64,000 nucleotides of DNA from Burkholderia latens (GTDB taxonomy: Bacteria; Pseudomonadota; Gammaproteobacteria; Burkholderiales; Burkholderiaceae), in contig NZ_CABVPL010000012.1 in NCBI RefSeq assembly GCF_902499045.1, forward strand, positions 62,001 through 126,000, given 5' to 3'. The translations under genes were made by a program, and so were the position numbers. The notes under the pieces are model-generated. The model was not told the DNA's origin and ran no database searches. It saw only the letters and a program-made list of their open reading frames with translations. Below, one piece after another: positions 33,090 through 45,999 of the stretch (position 1 is its first letter; each line of letters begins with the position of its first letter).

Positions 33090-33221
33090 GAAACTGGCAC
33101 CTGGAACGTTCAATAAGAAAGGGCGGCGTTGCGGCGCTGACGTGCATCGCGCACGGGGCGTCGCAGTCTCCGGCGAGCGCGGGCAGTAGAGCAGGACGCG
33201 CGGCTGCCCGCGCATGGCCGC

Positions 33222-34526
33222 TCAGTTCCGCATTCCCCGCAGCGCGCGCCCCATCTCCGCGATCGGCATCGCGACGATCGAATTCAGCAGCCGCATTTCC
33301 CCGGCGTCCGGCCGCGCGATCTTCCGGACTTCATCGATCGCCTGATCGACGTGACGATCCAGCGGCTCGAGAAAGCGCTGCAATTCACTGGCGGCCGCCT
33401 TATCCCTGAGCCCGAGCGCCTGACCGAACGCAACGAGCGCATTCACGTCGATATCGGCAAACCGGGTCGCATTCCCGAGCGGCATCGTCAGTTCGCAATG
33501 CGGCCAGTGATCGCCGCGCTGATCGGGCCGATGCGTCGGCGTGTGGTACACGACGGTGCTCACGATGTCGTAGAACGGCGCGAGCCGGTAGCCGCGCGCA
33601 TCGACGAAGAACGACAGGTTCTTCAGATGCGCATCGGCATTGCCGACCACCACGTTGAACACGGTCCAGCGGAACACCGCCAGACGCGTGAGCGCGCGCG
33701 TGCTGGTGCGCTCGACCGCGCGCGCGAGCTCTTGCGCGTTCGCGCGCTGGTACTTGAAGCCGCGGTCGTAGTTGAGCAGCTGCATCGCGTCGATCGTATG
33801 TAGGCGGCCGGCGGGTTTCGACGCGACATCGCGGTCGAACCGGTCGATCACGTAGCACGCAGACGGCGCACGCAGGAAATGCACGTTCGGCACGTCGAGC
33901 CCCATCTTTTTCGCGAGCGTCATGCAGAAGAATTCGTTGATCGCCGAATGCGGATAGCCGGCCGCGCGCATGTCCGGCTTCAGCAGGTGCATCGACGGCT
34001 CGCTGCCGACCGGCTCGTACAGCGCATAGTTGGGCGCGTCGCCGCGCAGCACCAGCAGCAGCTTCTGCTGCGCGCCGGCCGCCGACATGCGCTTGGGCGC
34101 TGTGGCCGTCAGTGCGCGCTCCGGCATTGCCTGGATCCGCCGTTCGAGTTCGTCGAGCGGCAGCGGCTGCAGGCTGCCCGGCGCTTCGCGCTCGCCGTCC
34201 GGCAGCAGCGTCAGCGCACCGGCCGATTCGCGCCCGAAATACGCGAGCAGGCCCCACGCGTCGGCGGCATCGACCTTCGCCTCGCGCGCGAGCGACGTGC
34301 GCATGCCTTCCTCGGGCAGCAGGTTGTCGAAGAACCACTGGACCGGGCGATCGGTCGACGTGTCGGTGAACGGGCCGGCGCGCAGCGCGAAGGCCGGCGA
34401 CAGCGGATACGCGGCCGGGGACGCGAGCCATTGCGGGTCGTACGCGAACGACCAGATCCCTTTGTCGTCGGTCAGCGTGCCCATGCGCACGCCGTTCGCG
34501 GACGCGATCAGCGTTCTAGCTGCCAT
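33222..34526 (-). CDS. hipA: HipA-type serine/threonine kinase toxin
   Basis: A 434-residue HipA kinase. E. coli HipA phosphorylates glutamyl-tRNA synthetase and induces persistence. The N-terminal domain has WFFDNLLPEEGMR. The autophosphorylation loop is RMSAAGAQQKLLL with Ser148, matching Ser150 in E. coli. Later blocks are MHLLKPDM, AINEFFCMTLAKKMG, VIDRFDRD, the catalytic VVGNADAHLKNLSFF (Asp298) and the metal-binding APFYDIVSTVVYH (Asp320). All key residues are present, so the kinase looks active. It overlaps hipB by 11 bases. Confidence 0.93.
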   Translation of the reverse strand: MAARTLIASANGVRMGTLTDDKGIWSFAYDPQWLASPAAYPLSPAFALRAGPFTDTSTDRPVQWFFDNLLPEEGMRTSLAREAKVDAADAWGLLAYFGRESAGALTLLPDGEREAPGSLQPLPLDELERRIQAMPERALTATAPKRMSAAGAQQKLLLVLRGDAPNYALYEPVGSEPSMHLLKPDMRAAGYPHSAINEFFCMTLAKKMGLDVPNVHFLRAPSACYVIDRFDRDVASKPAGRLHTIDAMQLLNYDRGFKYQRANAQELARAVERTSTRALTRLAVFRWTVFNVVVGNADAHLKNLSFFVDARGYRLAPFYDIVSTVVYHTPTHRPDQRGDHWPHCELTMPLGNATRFADIDVNALVAFGQALGLRDKAAASELQRFLEPLDRHVDQAIDEVRKIARPDAGEMRLLNSIVAMPIAEMGRALRGMRN

Positions 34527-34800
34527 GGCTGCTCCTGCGGCGTTGCGCGGCCTTCAGCGCGGCGGCTTCCGAAATCTCGACCGACGATTCCGCGTACAGC
34601 CGCACGCCGAGTTCGCCGAGCAGCAGCATGACCTTGCCGATCTGCGCGGTGGGCTTGCCGGCTTCCACCTGGCTGATGAACTTCGGCGACAGCCCGGTCG
34701 CGTTCGCGAGTTCGTCGCGCGTGAAACCCTGCTGGAGCCGCGCCGCGCGGATGAGGTGGGCGAGCGCGCCGATCGAGTCGACGGACTGCGGCTCGGACAT
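34516..34800 (-). CDS. hipB: HipB-type antitoxin, XRE-family repressor
   Basis: A 94-residue helix-turn-helix protein. LIRAARLQQGFTRDELA, TGLSPKFISQVEAGKP and TAQIGKVMLLLGELGVRLY give the five helices of an XRE domain. The C-terminal tail (SEAAALKAAQRRRSS) is of the kind that HipB uses to bind HipA or signal proteolysis. MSEPQSVDS at 34800 is the chosen start because GGAG is 7 bases upstream; MENIMSEP at 34812 is possible. It precedes and overlaps hipA. Four operator-like sites lie immediately upstream. Confidence 0.9.
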   Translation of the reverse strand: MSEPQSVDSIGALAHLIRAARLQQGFTRDELANATGLSPKFISQVEAGKPTAQIGKVMLLLGELGVRLYAESSVEISEAAALKAAQRRRSSHGS

Positions 34801-34814
34801 GATGTTCTCCATGC

Positions 34815-34985
34815 TTCGTATCTGATCGGGAACAGTATTGCACAATTCGCCGGGCCGGACATCATTTCGTATCCGTGCAGGAACGAACCGACGATCGCCC
34901 CGGCCGGTGCGTCGTTTCGTACCCGATCGGAAACCGGAAGGCATCAAATCGCAATGGAGCGCGGACTCGTATCCGCTCGGATACG
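34815..34985 (-). promoter_or_regulatory. Array of four hipBA operator-like palindromes
   Basis: Four copies of a CGTATCCG-N2-CGGATACG-like site are centred at about 34825.5, 34876.5, 34926.5 and 34976.5. Site 4 is a perfect palindrome (CGTATCCG-CT-CGGATACG). Sites 1 to 3 keep one half well (CGTATCTG, CGTATCCG, CGTACCCG) and degrade in the other (CGGGAACA, CAGGAACG, CGGAAACC). Spacings are 51, 50 and 50 bp, nearly five helical turns. E. coli HipB recognises TATCC-N8-GGATA at four sites before hipBA; the half-site TATCC is shared, while the spacer here is shorter. Confidence 0.75.
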
Positions 34986-35184
34986 CGTGAGACGCACGCG
35001 ACGCCGTGCCGACCATGCGGCAGCGCATGCCCACGTGCTCGGCCGAGCAGGCAACCCGCACCGCGGCGCGTGCACCGGCGAGCGGGGCCGCCGTCGTCCG
35101 GCGGCGGTCAGTACGTCGGCGCCGTCGCCGCCTGCCGGTCAACGTCGCACGCCGTCAGCCGGCGCGACGTGCAACTCGCGTCCG

Positions 35185-36919
<1,735 letters not shown>

Positions 36920-37630
36920 ATGGACCCGATGCCGGTCGTACTTCATTGGAACGACGTTCTTGCCAGGATCGCGCTGGCGCTGGTCGCGGGCGCGCTGGTC
37001 GGCTTGAACCGCAGCGAGTCCGGCAAGACGGCCGGGCTGCGCACGACGATCCTCGTGTGTCTCGCCGCGTGCCTGTCGATGCTGCTGGTCAACGCGCTGT
37101 TGCTGCAGGCTGGCAAGCCGGAGGACGGTTTCTCCCAGCTCGATCTGATGCGGTTGCCGCTCGGCATCCTGACCGGCATGGGCTTCATCGGCGGCGGCGC
37201 GATCATGCATCGCGACGGCCTCGTGTCGGGCGTGACCACGGCCGCGACGCTGTGGTTCGTGACGGTCATCGGGCTGTGCATCGGCGGCGGCCAGTTGCTG
37301 CTGGGCGCGCTCGGGATGGTGCTGGCGCTGCTCGTCGTCTGGCCGCTGCGGTTCGTCGAGCTAGGCTTGCGGCGCACGAGGAACGCGCTGCTCACGATCG
37401 AATATCCGTTCGGCTCGGCGGCGCGCGAAGAGTTGACCGACAAGCTGCGCGACGCCGGTTTCACCTGCCGCACGCGCGGTTTTCGCGAGACGGCCGCCAA
37501 TGTGCTGCGCGAGGAAGAACTGTTCGTGCAATGGCGCGAATCCCCGACCACCGACGCGATGCTGAAGCAGCTGATGACGATCGTCGAAACGGCCGGGCTG
37601 ACGTCGGTGCGCTGCTCGACGGAGAACTGA
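36920..37630 (+). CDS. MgtC/SapB family membrane protein
   Basis: A 236-residue protein. The N-terminal MgtC domain (1-145) has GLNRSESGKTAGLRTTILV and GILTGMGFIGGGAIMHRDG with four to five transmembrane helices. The C-terminal soluble part resembles an ACT-like domain. MgtC proteins in Salmonella and others support growth at low Mg2+ and virulence by acting on F-type ATP synthase; shorter homologues like this one have no tested function. GGAGGC supports the start. The CBS-domain gene follows 81 bases downstream. Confidence 0.88.
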   Translation: MDPMPVVLHWNDVLARIALALVAGALVGLNRSESGKTAGLRTTILVCLAACLSMLLVNALLLQAGKPEDGFSQLDLMRLPLGILTGMGFIGGGAIMHRDGLVSGVTTAATLWFVTVIGLCIGGGQLLLGALGMVLALLVVWPLRFVELGLRRTRNALLTIEYPFGSAAREELTDKLRDAGFTCRTRGFRETAANVLREEELFVQWRESPTTDAMLKQLMTIVETAGLTSVRCSTEN

Positions 37631-37711
37631 CGGCGAACCGGCAGCGCGGCCGCCGGAACGTTCGATGCTCGTGCAGCACGCCGCCCCCGGCGGCTTACCA
37701 AGGAGCGAAAC

Positions 37712-38137
37712 ATGACACGTGTAGCTGAAGTGATGACACGCGACGCCGCGACCATCGCGCCGACGCAGAGCCTGCGCGAGGCGGCGAAGCTGATGGACGA
37801 CCTGAACGTCGGTTCGCTGCCCGTCTGCGACGGCACGCGGCTCATCGGCATGCTGACGGACCGCGACATCGTCGTGCGCGCGGTGTCGATGGGCGTGCGG
37901 CCCGACGAGCCGGTCGAGGGCGTCGTCAGCGGCCCGGCCAACTGGTGTTACGAGGACGACGACATCTCGGCGGTGCAAAAGAAGATGGAGGACGCGCAGA
38001 TCCGCCGCGTGCCGGTGGTCGACCGCGAGAAACGGCTCGTCGGGATCGTGTCACTCGGCGATCTGGCCACGTCGGCCGACGGCGGCATCTCGTCGACGCT
38101 CGGCGCGGTGTCGGCGCCGTCGCGCCCGGACCGCTGA
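37712..38137 (+). CDS. Tandem CBS domain protein
   Basis: A 141-residue protein made of a CBS pair. CBS1 starts [18 protein letters not shown] and ends [20 protein letters not shown]2 includes [20 protein letters not shown] and ends [12 protein letters not shown] pairs bind adenine nucleotides and regulate partners; stand-alone ones like this are common in stress loci. AAGGAGC precedes the start. It is followed 27 bases later by the DUF2934 gene, so it is likely the first or second gene of a stress operon. Confidence 0.9.
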   Translation: MTRVAEVMTRDAATIAPTQSLREAAKLMDDLNVGSLPVCDGTRLIGMLTDRDIVVRAVSMGVRPDEPVEGVVSGPANWCYEDDDISAVQKKMEDAQIRRVPVVDREKRLVGIVSLGDLATSADGGISSTLGAVSAPSRPDR

Positions 38138-38164
38138 TCGCCGCTGCCGGATAAGGAGAACGAC

Positions 38165-38485
38165 ATGAACGAAGACAGGGAAACGCAGATCAGGGAGCGC
38201 GCGTACCGGCTGTGGCAGGCCGACGGCTCGCCGGACGGCCGCGCCGACGAATACTGGCACCAGGCCGAGCGGCAGCTGGATGCCGAGGGCGGCGCGAGCG
38301 CGGACAACGGCGCGGCCGACAGCGCGGACAATGGCGCGACCGACGGCGTGGATGACGGCCCCGAGCCGGCGGCGGACTTGCCGATCGCTCAGTCCGCGAA
38401 GCGGCGCATCCCCGGCGAGCCGCTCGAAGACACGGACGCGATACCGAAGAGCGAGATTGCGCACGAAAGGCGCCGCACGCGATGA
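38165..38485 (+). CDS. DUF2934 protein
   Basis: A 106-residue hydrophilic protein. The DUF2934 motif IRERAYRLWQADGSPDGRAD followed by EYWHQAERQL is at residues 9-36. The rest is Asp/Ala-rich and disordered, including repeats of the type ADNGAADSADNGATDGVDDG. Function unknown; the family is frequent near stress and catalase genes. AAGGAGA supports the start. Confidence 0.85.
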   Translation: MNEDRETQIRERAYRLWQADGSPDGRADEYWHQAERQLDAEGGASADNGAADSADNGATDGVDDGPEPAADLPIAQSAKRRIPGEPLEDTDAIPKSEIAHERRRTR

Positions 38486-38574
38486 CTCGGGTGTCGCGGC
38501 GGATGAATGCCCGGTGCGCTCGTGCGACGCGCTGCGGGCGGGACCGGCCGCGTACGCTCGCACATGAGGCGCGC

Positions 38575-38594
38575 TGCCGGCCCGCAAGCCGGCA
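38575..38594 (+). promoter_or_regulatory. Hairpin directly before the ribosome-binding site of the zinc-ribbon gene
   Basis: TGCCGGC and GCCGGCA form a perfect 7-bp stem with a 6-base loop. The Shine-Dalgarno AAGGAGG (38594-38600) begins on the last stem base. Such stems can enhance or thermally modulate translation; no T-run follows, so it is not a terminator. Confidence 0.45.
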
Positions 38595-38606
38595 AGGAGG
38601 ATCACG

Positions 38607-38771
38607 ATGACGGCGCACGCAGGTGAAAAGGCGGAAAAGACCGGCGACTTCCGCTGCGAGAAATGCCACCGGCCGACGCATGTACAAGCGGGCCACCCGA
38701 TTCCGAAGTGTCCGCATTGCGGCAACGACACGTACGGCGAACGCACGCGCGAACCGGGTAACAAGCGCTAG
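38607..38771 (+). CDS. 54-residue zinc ribbon protein
   Basis: A very short gene with a strong AAGGAGG site. The product starts MTAHAGEKAEKTG and has two Cys pairs, CEKC (residues 17-20) and CPHC (37-40), the second followed by GNDTYGERTREPGNKR. The spacing fits a rubredoxin-like zinc knuckle. It resembles small zinc-ribbon proteins encoded beside stress genes. It probably belongs to the transcription unit CBS-DUF2934-zinc ribbon-Clp ATPase. Confidence 0.8.
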   Translation: MTAHAGEKAEKTGDFRCEKCHRPTHVQAGHPIPKCPHCGNDTYGERTREPGNKR

Positions 38772-38934
38772 CTTCACGTGTCATGCGCGCGGCGATACCG
38801 CCCCGAACGCGCGGGGCGGCATCGTGCCGGCCGCGCGCCGGGCCGCATGACGGCGCGGCCCGAACGCACCGCGGCCGGGCAGGCACGCGCACTGCGGCGC
38901 GATGCGTTCCTGTCACTCGCGAACCGACACGATC

Positions 38935-41700
<2,766 letters not shown>

Positions 41701-41705
41701 ACGAA

Positions 41706-41735
41706 GCGCGCGGCCGCCGTGACGGCGACGCGCGC
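41706..41735. terminator. Two-part GC hairpin between convergent genes
   Basis: An outer 7-bp stem GCGCGCG/CGCGCGC encloses a 5-bp stem CGCCG/CGGCG with a TGA loop. It lies between the end of the Clp gene and the end of the small leftward gene. No T-run is present on either strand, so it would act as a weak, bidirectional terminator or mRNA 3' stabiliser. Confidence 0.45.
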
Positions 41736-41751
41736 GGCGGCTGCAACGCGG

Positions 41752-41892
41752 CTACCCGTCTTCGCCGACTTCGGTCGGGTCCGGCAGGTCGGGCAAGTGT
41801 TCGCGCTCGGGCGTCTGCGGGATGTCGGGCGTGTCCGGCTCGTCGGTCGCGTCCGGATCCGGCGTCGGGTTGCTCGTGTTCGTCGGGCTCAT
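41752..41892 (-). CDS. 46-residue Pro/Asp-rich disordered protein
   Basis: A tiny gene with GAGGAG 8 bases before the ATG at 41892; an ATG at 41898 is too close to that site. The product alternates Pro with Asp/Thr/Glu (for example PDPDATDEPDTPDIPQTP) and ends EVGEDG. It has no hydrophobic core and must be disordered. It lies downstream of the hybrid kinase gene on the same strand, 80 bases from its stop, and may be co-transcribed. Confidence 0.65.
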   Translation of the reverse strand: MSPTNTSNPTPDPDATDEPDTPDIPQTPEREHLPDLPDPTEVGEDG

Positions 41893-41972
41893 GGGCATGC
41901 TCCTCGGTGTCGAAAGGAAAGAGCGCCGGCGCGCGGCCGGCATACCGACTTCGAGCATCGCGCGTGCCGCGT

Positions 41973-44195
41973 TCAGCGTCCGGTTTCCGCGCCGGCCCCG
42001 TCGTGCGCGTCGCCGCCCGACGCCAGCCGGCTCATCGCGAGATGCAGCGCGGCCGGATCGACCGGCTTCACGAAATGCTGGAGGAATCCGGTCGCGAGAC
42101 AGCGTTCGCGATCCGCGTTGCGCCCGTAGCCGGTCAGCGCGAGAAACGTGCACGGCGTGACTTCGTTGATCGCCTTCAGCCGCCGCAGCAACTCGTAGCC
42201 GTCCATCACCGGCAGCCCGATATCGAGAATCGCGACGTCCGGCCGATACGCGCGAAAGGCGGCCAGCGCAGTCACCGGATCGTGCACGACGGCCACGTCG
42301 TGACCGGCATCGCGCAGCCATTGCGCGAGCGTCGACGCGGCATCCTCGTTGTCGTCGACCAGCATCACGCGCCGGCCGGTGCCGGGCGCCATCGCGCGGA
42401 TACTCGGCGGCGTTTGCGGCGCGGCGACCGTCACCGGTTTCGGCCGGTACTCGGGCAGCGCGATCGTGAACGTGCTGCCGCAGCCGAGGCCGGCGCTGTC
42501 CGCGCGCACGGTGCCCCCGTGCAGGTTCACCAGGCTGCGCACGAGCGCGAGGCCGATGCCGAGGCCACCGTGCGCCTGCTTCGATTCGCCGTCGATCCGG
42601 TAGAACGGCTCGAAGATGCTGTCGAGGCGATCGGGCGGAATGCCGGCGCCGTTGTCGCACACTTCGACGATCGCCGTGCCGTCCGCGCCGCGCGTCGCGC
42701 GCACCGTGATGTCGCCGCCGGGTGTCGTATATTTCGCCGCGTTGGTCAGCAGGTTCGCGACGGCCTGCGACAGCCGCATCGGATCGCCGTGGCAGCGCGC
42801 GTCCGGATCGGTATCGACGTGCAGCCGGTGGCGGCGCTGTTCGAGCAGCGGGCTCGCGACTTCGACCGCGCGGTCGACGACGTCCGTGAGCCGCACCGCT
42901 TCCTTCTTCAGCGTGATCTTGCCGCGGGTGATGCGCGACACGTCGAGCAGGTCGTCGATCAGCCGGACCATGTGGTCCAGCTGCCGCTGGATGATCGCGA
43001 TCTCGTTCGGCGTCGCCTGTCCGTCGCGGTTGCGAATCAGCTCCAGCGCGAGCGAGATCGGCGTGAGCGGATTGCGCAGCTCGTGGCCGAGCACCGCGAG
43101 AAACTGGTCCTTCGCCTGGTTCGCGTCGCGCAGCTCGCCAAGCAGCCGGTCGCGCTCGGTGTTCGCGGCGACGAGCTTCTCGCGCGCGGCGACGTGCTCG
43201 GTCACTTCGACCGCGCTCACGATCACGCCGAGCCCGTCGGTCAGCGGCTGCGGGTTGAAATGCAGCCGGTACACGCGGCTGTCTTCCGCGTCCTCCGGCC
43301 CGTGCCGGTCGCGGTGTTCGCCGATCGTCGTCGAGCGGCCGTGCAGGCGCGCCGCTTCGAGCGCCCGCACGATCGCGGGCGTATCGCCGCCGGGCAGCAC
43401 CGACGTCACCGGCTGGCCCACGATGTCGGTGCGGCCGCACAGCGCGGAGAAGCGATGATTCGCGAGCACGATCTGGTGCTCCGGGCCCGACAGCAGCGCG
43501 ATCGGCAACGGCGCGTGCATCAGGACGCCGTTGCGCTGCTGTTCGGCGGCCTCGCGGCGGCGGATCTCATCGGTCAGCGCGCGCGAGCGCTGCTGCGACA
43601 GCGCGAGCGTCAGGTGCAGCTCGTTTTCGTCGCTGCGCAGCGACGCGGCCGGGAGGATGCGGCGGTGCAGTGCGCACACATGGCGGAACATCTCCGATTG
43701 CTCGGCGCTCGGAAACGCATCGTGCGGATAGCCGCAGTACAGCGAGAAGCGATACCGCTCGATCAGTTCGTTCCACAGCGCTTCGAGCCGCAGCGCGCCC
43801 GCGTAGCGGTTCTGCGCGCACAGCAGCGCGACCATTTCGCCGAACGCGTGCACGGGCCGCCCGGCGCGGACGGCCGTTTCGACGATCGTGCCGATCGACC
43901 GGTGAAAGCGCGCGGGGTCGGGCAGGTCGCGGTCCATGAAGCTGTCGAGCAGCGTCTGCGCGCTCGACATGAAGATGCGGGCACGGGCCGCGTCATCGAT
44001 CGACGTGCCCAGGCGGTCGTGCACTGCAGCAAGCCGATCGGGCCGCGCGATGACGATCGCGCTGCCGCCGGCGCACAGCGCGTCGGCCGCGAACGCCGCG
44101 ACTTCCGACACGAGCTGCTCGCCGGACTCGTAGAACTGGACGAAGTGATCGGCGCGAAGCGGCGCCGATTCCAGCAGGGGAGAGGCAGGTTTCAT
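41973..44195 (-). CDS. MEDS-domain hybrid histidine kinase with receiver
   Basis: A 740-residue soluble sensor kinase. Residues 15-180 are a MEDS domain (HFVQFYESGEQLVSEVAAF), a type of ligand sensor first seen in DcmR. Residues 225-335 form a PAS domain. HisKA carries the phosphorylated His371 in LGHELRNPLTPIS. HATPase has the N box around Asn485 (NLLTNAAKY), DNGAGIP and GGLGIGLAL. A C-terminal receiver carries Asp658 in VAILDIGLPVMDG. All catalytic residues are present. No membrane segment exists, so the signal is cytoplasmic. No response-regulator gene is adjacent, so output may go by phosphorelay to an unlinked protein. It sits back to back with the small gene at 44511. Confidence 0.92.
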   Translation of the reverse strand: MKPASPLLESAPLRADHFVQFYESGEQLVSEVAAFAADALCAGGSAIVIARPDRLAAVHDRLGTSIDDAARARIFMSSAQTLLDSFMDRDLPDPARFHRSIGTIVETAVRAGRPVHAFGEMVALLCAQNRYAGALRLEALWNELIERYRFSLYCGYPHDAFPSAEQSEMFRHVCALHRRILPAASLRSDENELHLTLALSQQRSRALTDEIRRREAAEQQRNGVLMHAPLPIALLSGPEHQIVLANHRFSALCGRTDIVGQPVTSVLPGGDTPAIVRALEAARLHGRSTTIGEHRDRHGPEDAEDSRVYRLHFNPQPLTDGLGVIVSAVEVTEHVAAREKLVAANTERDRLLGELRDANQAKDQFLAVLGHELRNPLTPISLALELIRNRDGQATPNEIAIIQRQLDHMVRLIDDLLDVSRITRGKITLKKEAVRLTDVVDRAVEVASPLLEQRRHRLHVDTDPDARCHGDPMRLSQAVANLLTNAAKYTTPGGDITVRATRGADGTAIVEVCDNGAGIPPDRLDSIFEPFYRIDGESKQAHGGLGIGLALVRSLVNLHGGTVRADSAGLGCGSTFTIALPEYRPKPVTVAAPQTPPSIRAMAPGTGRRVMLVDDNEDAASTLAQWLRDAGHDVAVVHDPVTALAAFRAYRPDVAILDIGLPVMDGYELLRRLKAINEVTPCTFLALTGYGRNADRERCLATGFLQHFVKPVDPAALHLAMSRLASGGDAHDGAGAETGR

Positions 44196-44510
44196 AGGCT
44201 CACGACCATACGGTGCCGCCGGCGGCCGTCGGTCCGGGCCACCGCCATATCCGGGCCGAGAGCAGCAAGATGCGTGCCGCGCGCGGTTCCCGCCCGGATC
44301 GCATGGTGGCGCGGGCCCGGCGGGCGCCGGCAGTGCCGGATGGCGCCGGTTTTGTAAATTCTTCAGAGGTTCGGTCGGATGGCTACATGGCCGGCGCGCG
44401 GCACCGGCGGCATGTCGCTTGCTGAAAGCACGGGCGCGGCGGCCGTCTCGATGCGCGTCGCGCCGGCCTTCAGCCATGCAGCCAAACCGCAGCACAGGGA
44501 GTGCACCACC
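44196..44510. other. Divergent intergenic region upstream of the hybrid kinase
   Basis: About 315 bp without a gene. On the minus strand GAATTTACAAAACC (about 44361-44348) resembles GGAATTACAAAATC (17090-17103) upstream of the formate dehydrogenase; the similarity is short and may be chance. No clear promoter can be placed. Confidence 0.4.
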
Positions 44511-44789
44511 ATGACGACGACCAGTCAACCGAAGGACACCGCACCGCACGTCGAGCCGCGCGAATCGGCCGCTTCGCCGGAGCGGCGCGGGCCGATACCC
44601 GCCGAACCGCCCGGCCGCGCGAGCCATGCGCCGGGCGGCGGCGAACTCGACTCGATTCCGGACGACCAGGCGCGCAAGGTCGTGCCCGACGATCCGCGTC
44701 AGACCGAGGCGCGCGATCCGGCCGGCAAGCCGTGGCCCGACGGGCACGACGCGCCCGATGATTCGGGCAACCGGCCGCGGCCGCTCTAG
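44511..44789 (+). CDS. 92-residue hydrophilic disordered protein
   Basis: A Pro/Asp/Glu/Arg-rich protein starting MTTTSQPKDTAPHVEPRES and ending GHDAPDDSGNRPRPL. There is no Cys, Trp appears once, and no hydrophobic segment is present, so it is predicted to be disordered. AGGGAG lies 9 bases upstream of the ATG. It precedes the SDR gene by 85 bases on the same strand. It is comparable in type with the small proteins at 41752 and 22699. Confidence 0.7.
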   Translation: MTTTSQPKDTAPHVEPRESAASPERRGPIPAEPPGRASHAPGGGELDSIPDDQARKVVPDDPRQTEARDPAGKPWPDGHDAPDDSGNRPRPL

Positions 44790-44874
44790 CCGCGCGGCGG
44801 GCGCGCCCCATTTCGTCTCCTTCCGTACACGCGGAACCGGCCGCGGCCGGTTCACGCACGCACCGGAGTCTTTC

Positions 44875-45879
44875 ATGTCATCAGACGAAGTATCCGAATC
44901 CCGCCGTAAATGGATGCAGGGCACGACGGCGAGCCTCGTCGCCGGCGTGGCGATTCCGGCGGTCGCGCAGAGCGGCGGCGCGTCCGATGCCGGCGACACC
45001 GCACCGCGCGATCCGCGTACGCTGTATCCGCATGCGCCGTTTCCCGAGCAGCACCAGCCGTGGCCCGGCCTTGCCGGCCGGATGACGCCGCGCCCCGATC
45101 ACGGCGAGCGCAGCTACCGCGGCAGCGGCCGCCTCGACGGCCGAAAGGCGCTCGTCACCGGCGGCGATTCCGGCATCGGGCGCGCGGCCGCGATCGCGTT
45201 CGCGCGAGAGGGCGCGGACGTCGCGATCGCGTATCTGCCGGACGAGGAACCCGACGCGCGCGAAGTCGTGCAATACATACGCAGCGCGGGCCGCAAGGCC
45301 GTGCCGCTGCCGGTCGACATCCGCACCGAAGGCGCGTGCAACGGGCTCGTCTTGCGGGCGGTCGCGGGGCTGGGCGGACTCGACATCCTCGTGAACAACG
45401 CGGCGCGCCAGCACAGCCACGATTCGATTCTCGACATCAGCACCGAGGACTTCGACTGGACGCTGCGCACCAACCTGTACGCACTGTTCTGGATCACGCG
45501 CGCGGCGATTCCGCACATGCCGGCCGGCTCGGCGATCATCAACACGACGTCGGTCAACGCGTACGAGCCGTCCGTGAACCTGCTCGACTACGCGATGACG
45601 AAGGCCGCGATCGCGAACTTCACGAAGGGGCTCGCGAAGCAGATGATCCAGCGCGGGATTCGCGTGAACGGCGTCGCGCCCGGGCCGTTCTGGACGCCGT
45701 TGCAGGTGAGCGGCGGCCAGACCGAGAAGAACGTCGAGACGTTCGGCCAGCAGGTGCCGATGGGGCGGCCCGGACAGCCGGCCGAACTCGCGTGGATCTA
45801 CGTCGAACTGGCGTCGTCGCGGGCGAGTTACGTGACGGGGCAGATCTACGGCGCGTCGGGCGGCGGCGGGCAGCCTTAG
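44875..45879 (+). CDS. SDR oxidoreductase with twin-arginine-like leader
   Basis: A 334-residue short-chain dehydrogenase. The nucleotide loop is TGGDSGIG (about residues 97-104), NNAARQHS follows the fourth strand, the catalytic Ser is in INTTSVNAYEP and the Tyr-Lys pair in YAMTKAAIANF. These match the YghA/YhdF-like classical SDR subgroup, which has a conserved N-terminal extension with PFPEQHQPWPG. Unusually the first 30 residues read SRRKWMQGTTASLVAGVA, a good match to a Tat signal, with AVAQ as cleavage region. If exported, the protein would be a folded periplasmic NAD(P) enzyme. The start follows GGAG. Confidence 0.87.
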   Translation: MSSDEVSESRRKWMQGTTASLVAGVAIPAVAQSGGASDAGDTAPRDPRTLYPHAPFPEQHQPWPGLAGRMTPRPDHGERSYRGSGRLDGRKALVTGGDSGIGRAAAIAFAREGADVAIAYLPDEEPDAREVVQYIRSAGRKAVPLPVDIRTEGACNGLVLRAVAGLGGLDILVNNAARQHSHDSILDISTEDFDWTLRTNLYALFWITRAAIPHMPAGSAIINTTSVNAYEPSVNLLDYAMTKAAIANFTKGLAKQMIQRGIRVNGVAPGPFWTPLQVSGGQTEKNVETFGQQVPMGRPGQPAELAWIYVELASSRASYVTGQIYGASGGGGQP

Positions 45880-45999
45880 CGCGGCGGCGGCGGGCGGCCG
45901 GGATCACGGATGCAGGGTGCGACCGTCCTCCCCGGCGGGCTCGCCGCCCAAGCAGCGATCTTTATCGCTGCAGCAGATAAACGTATCGGAATCGCTTCG

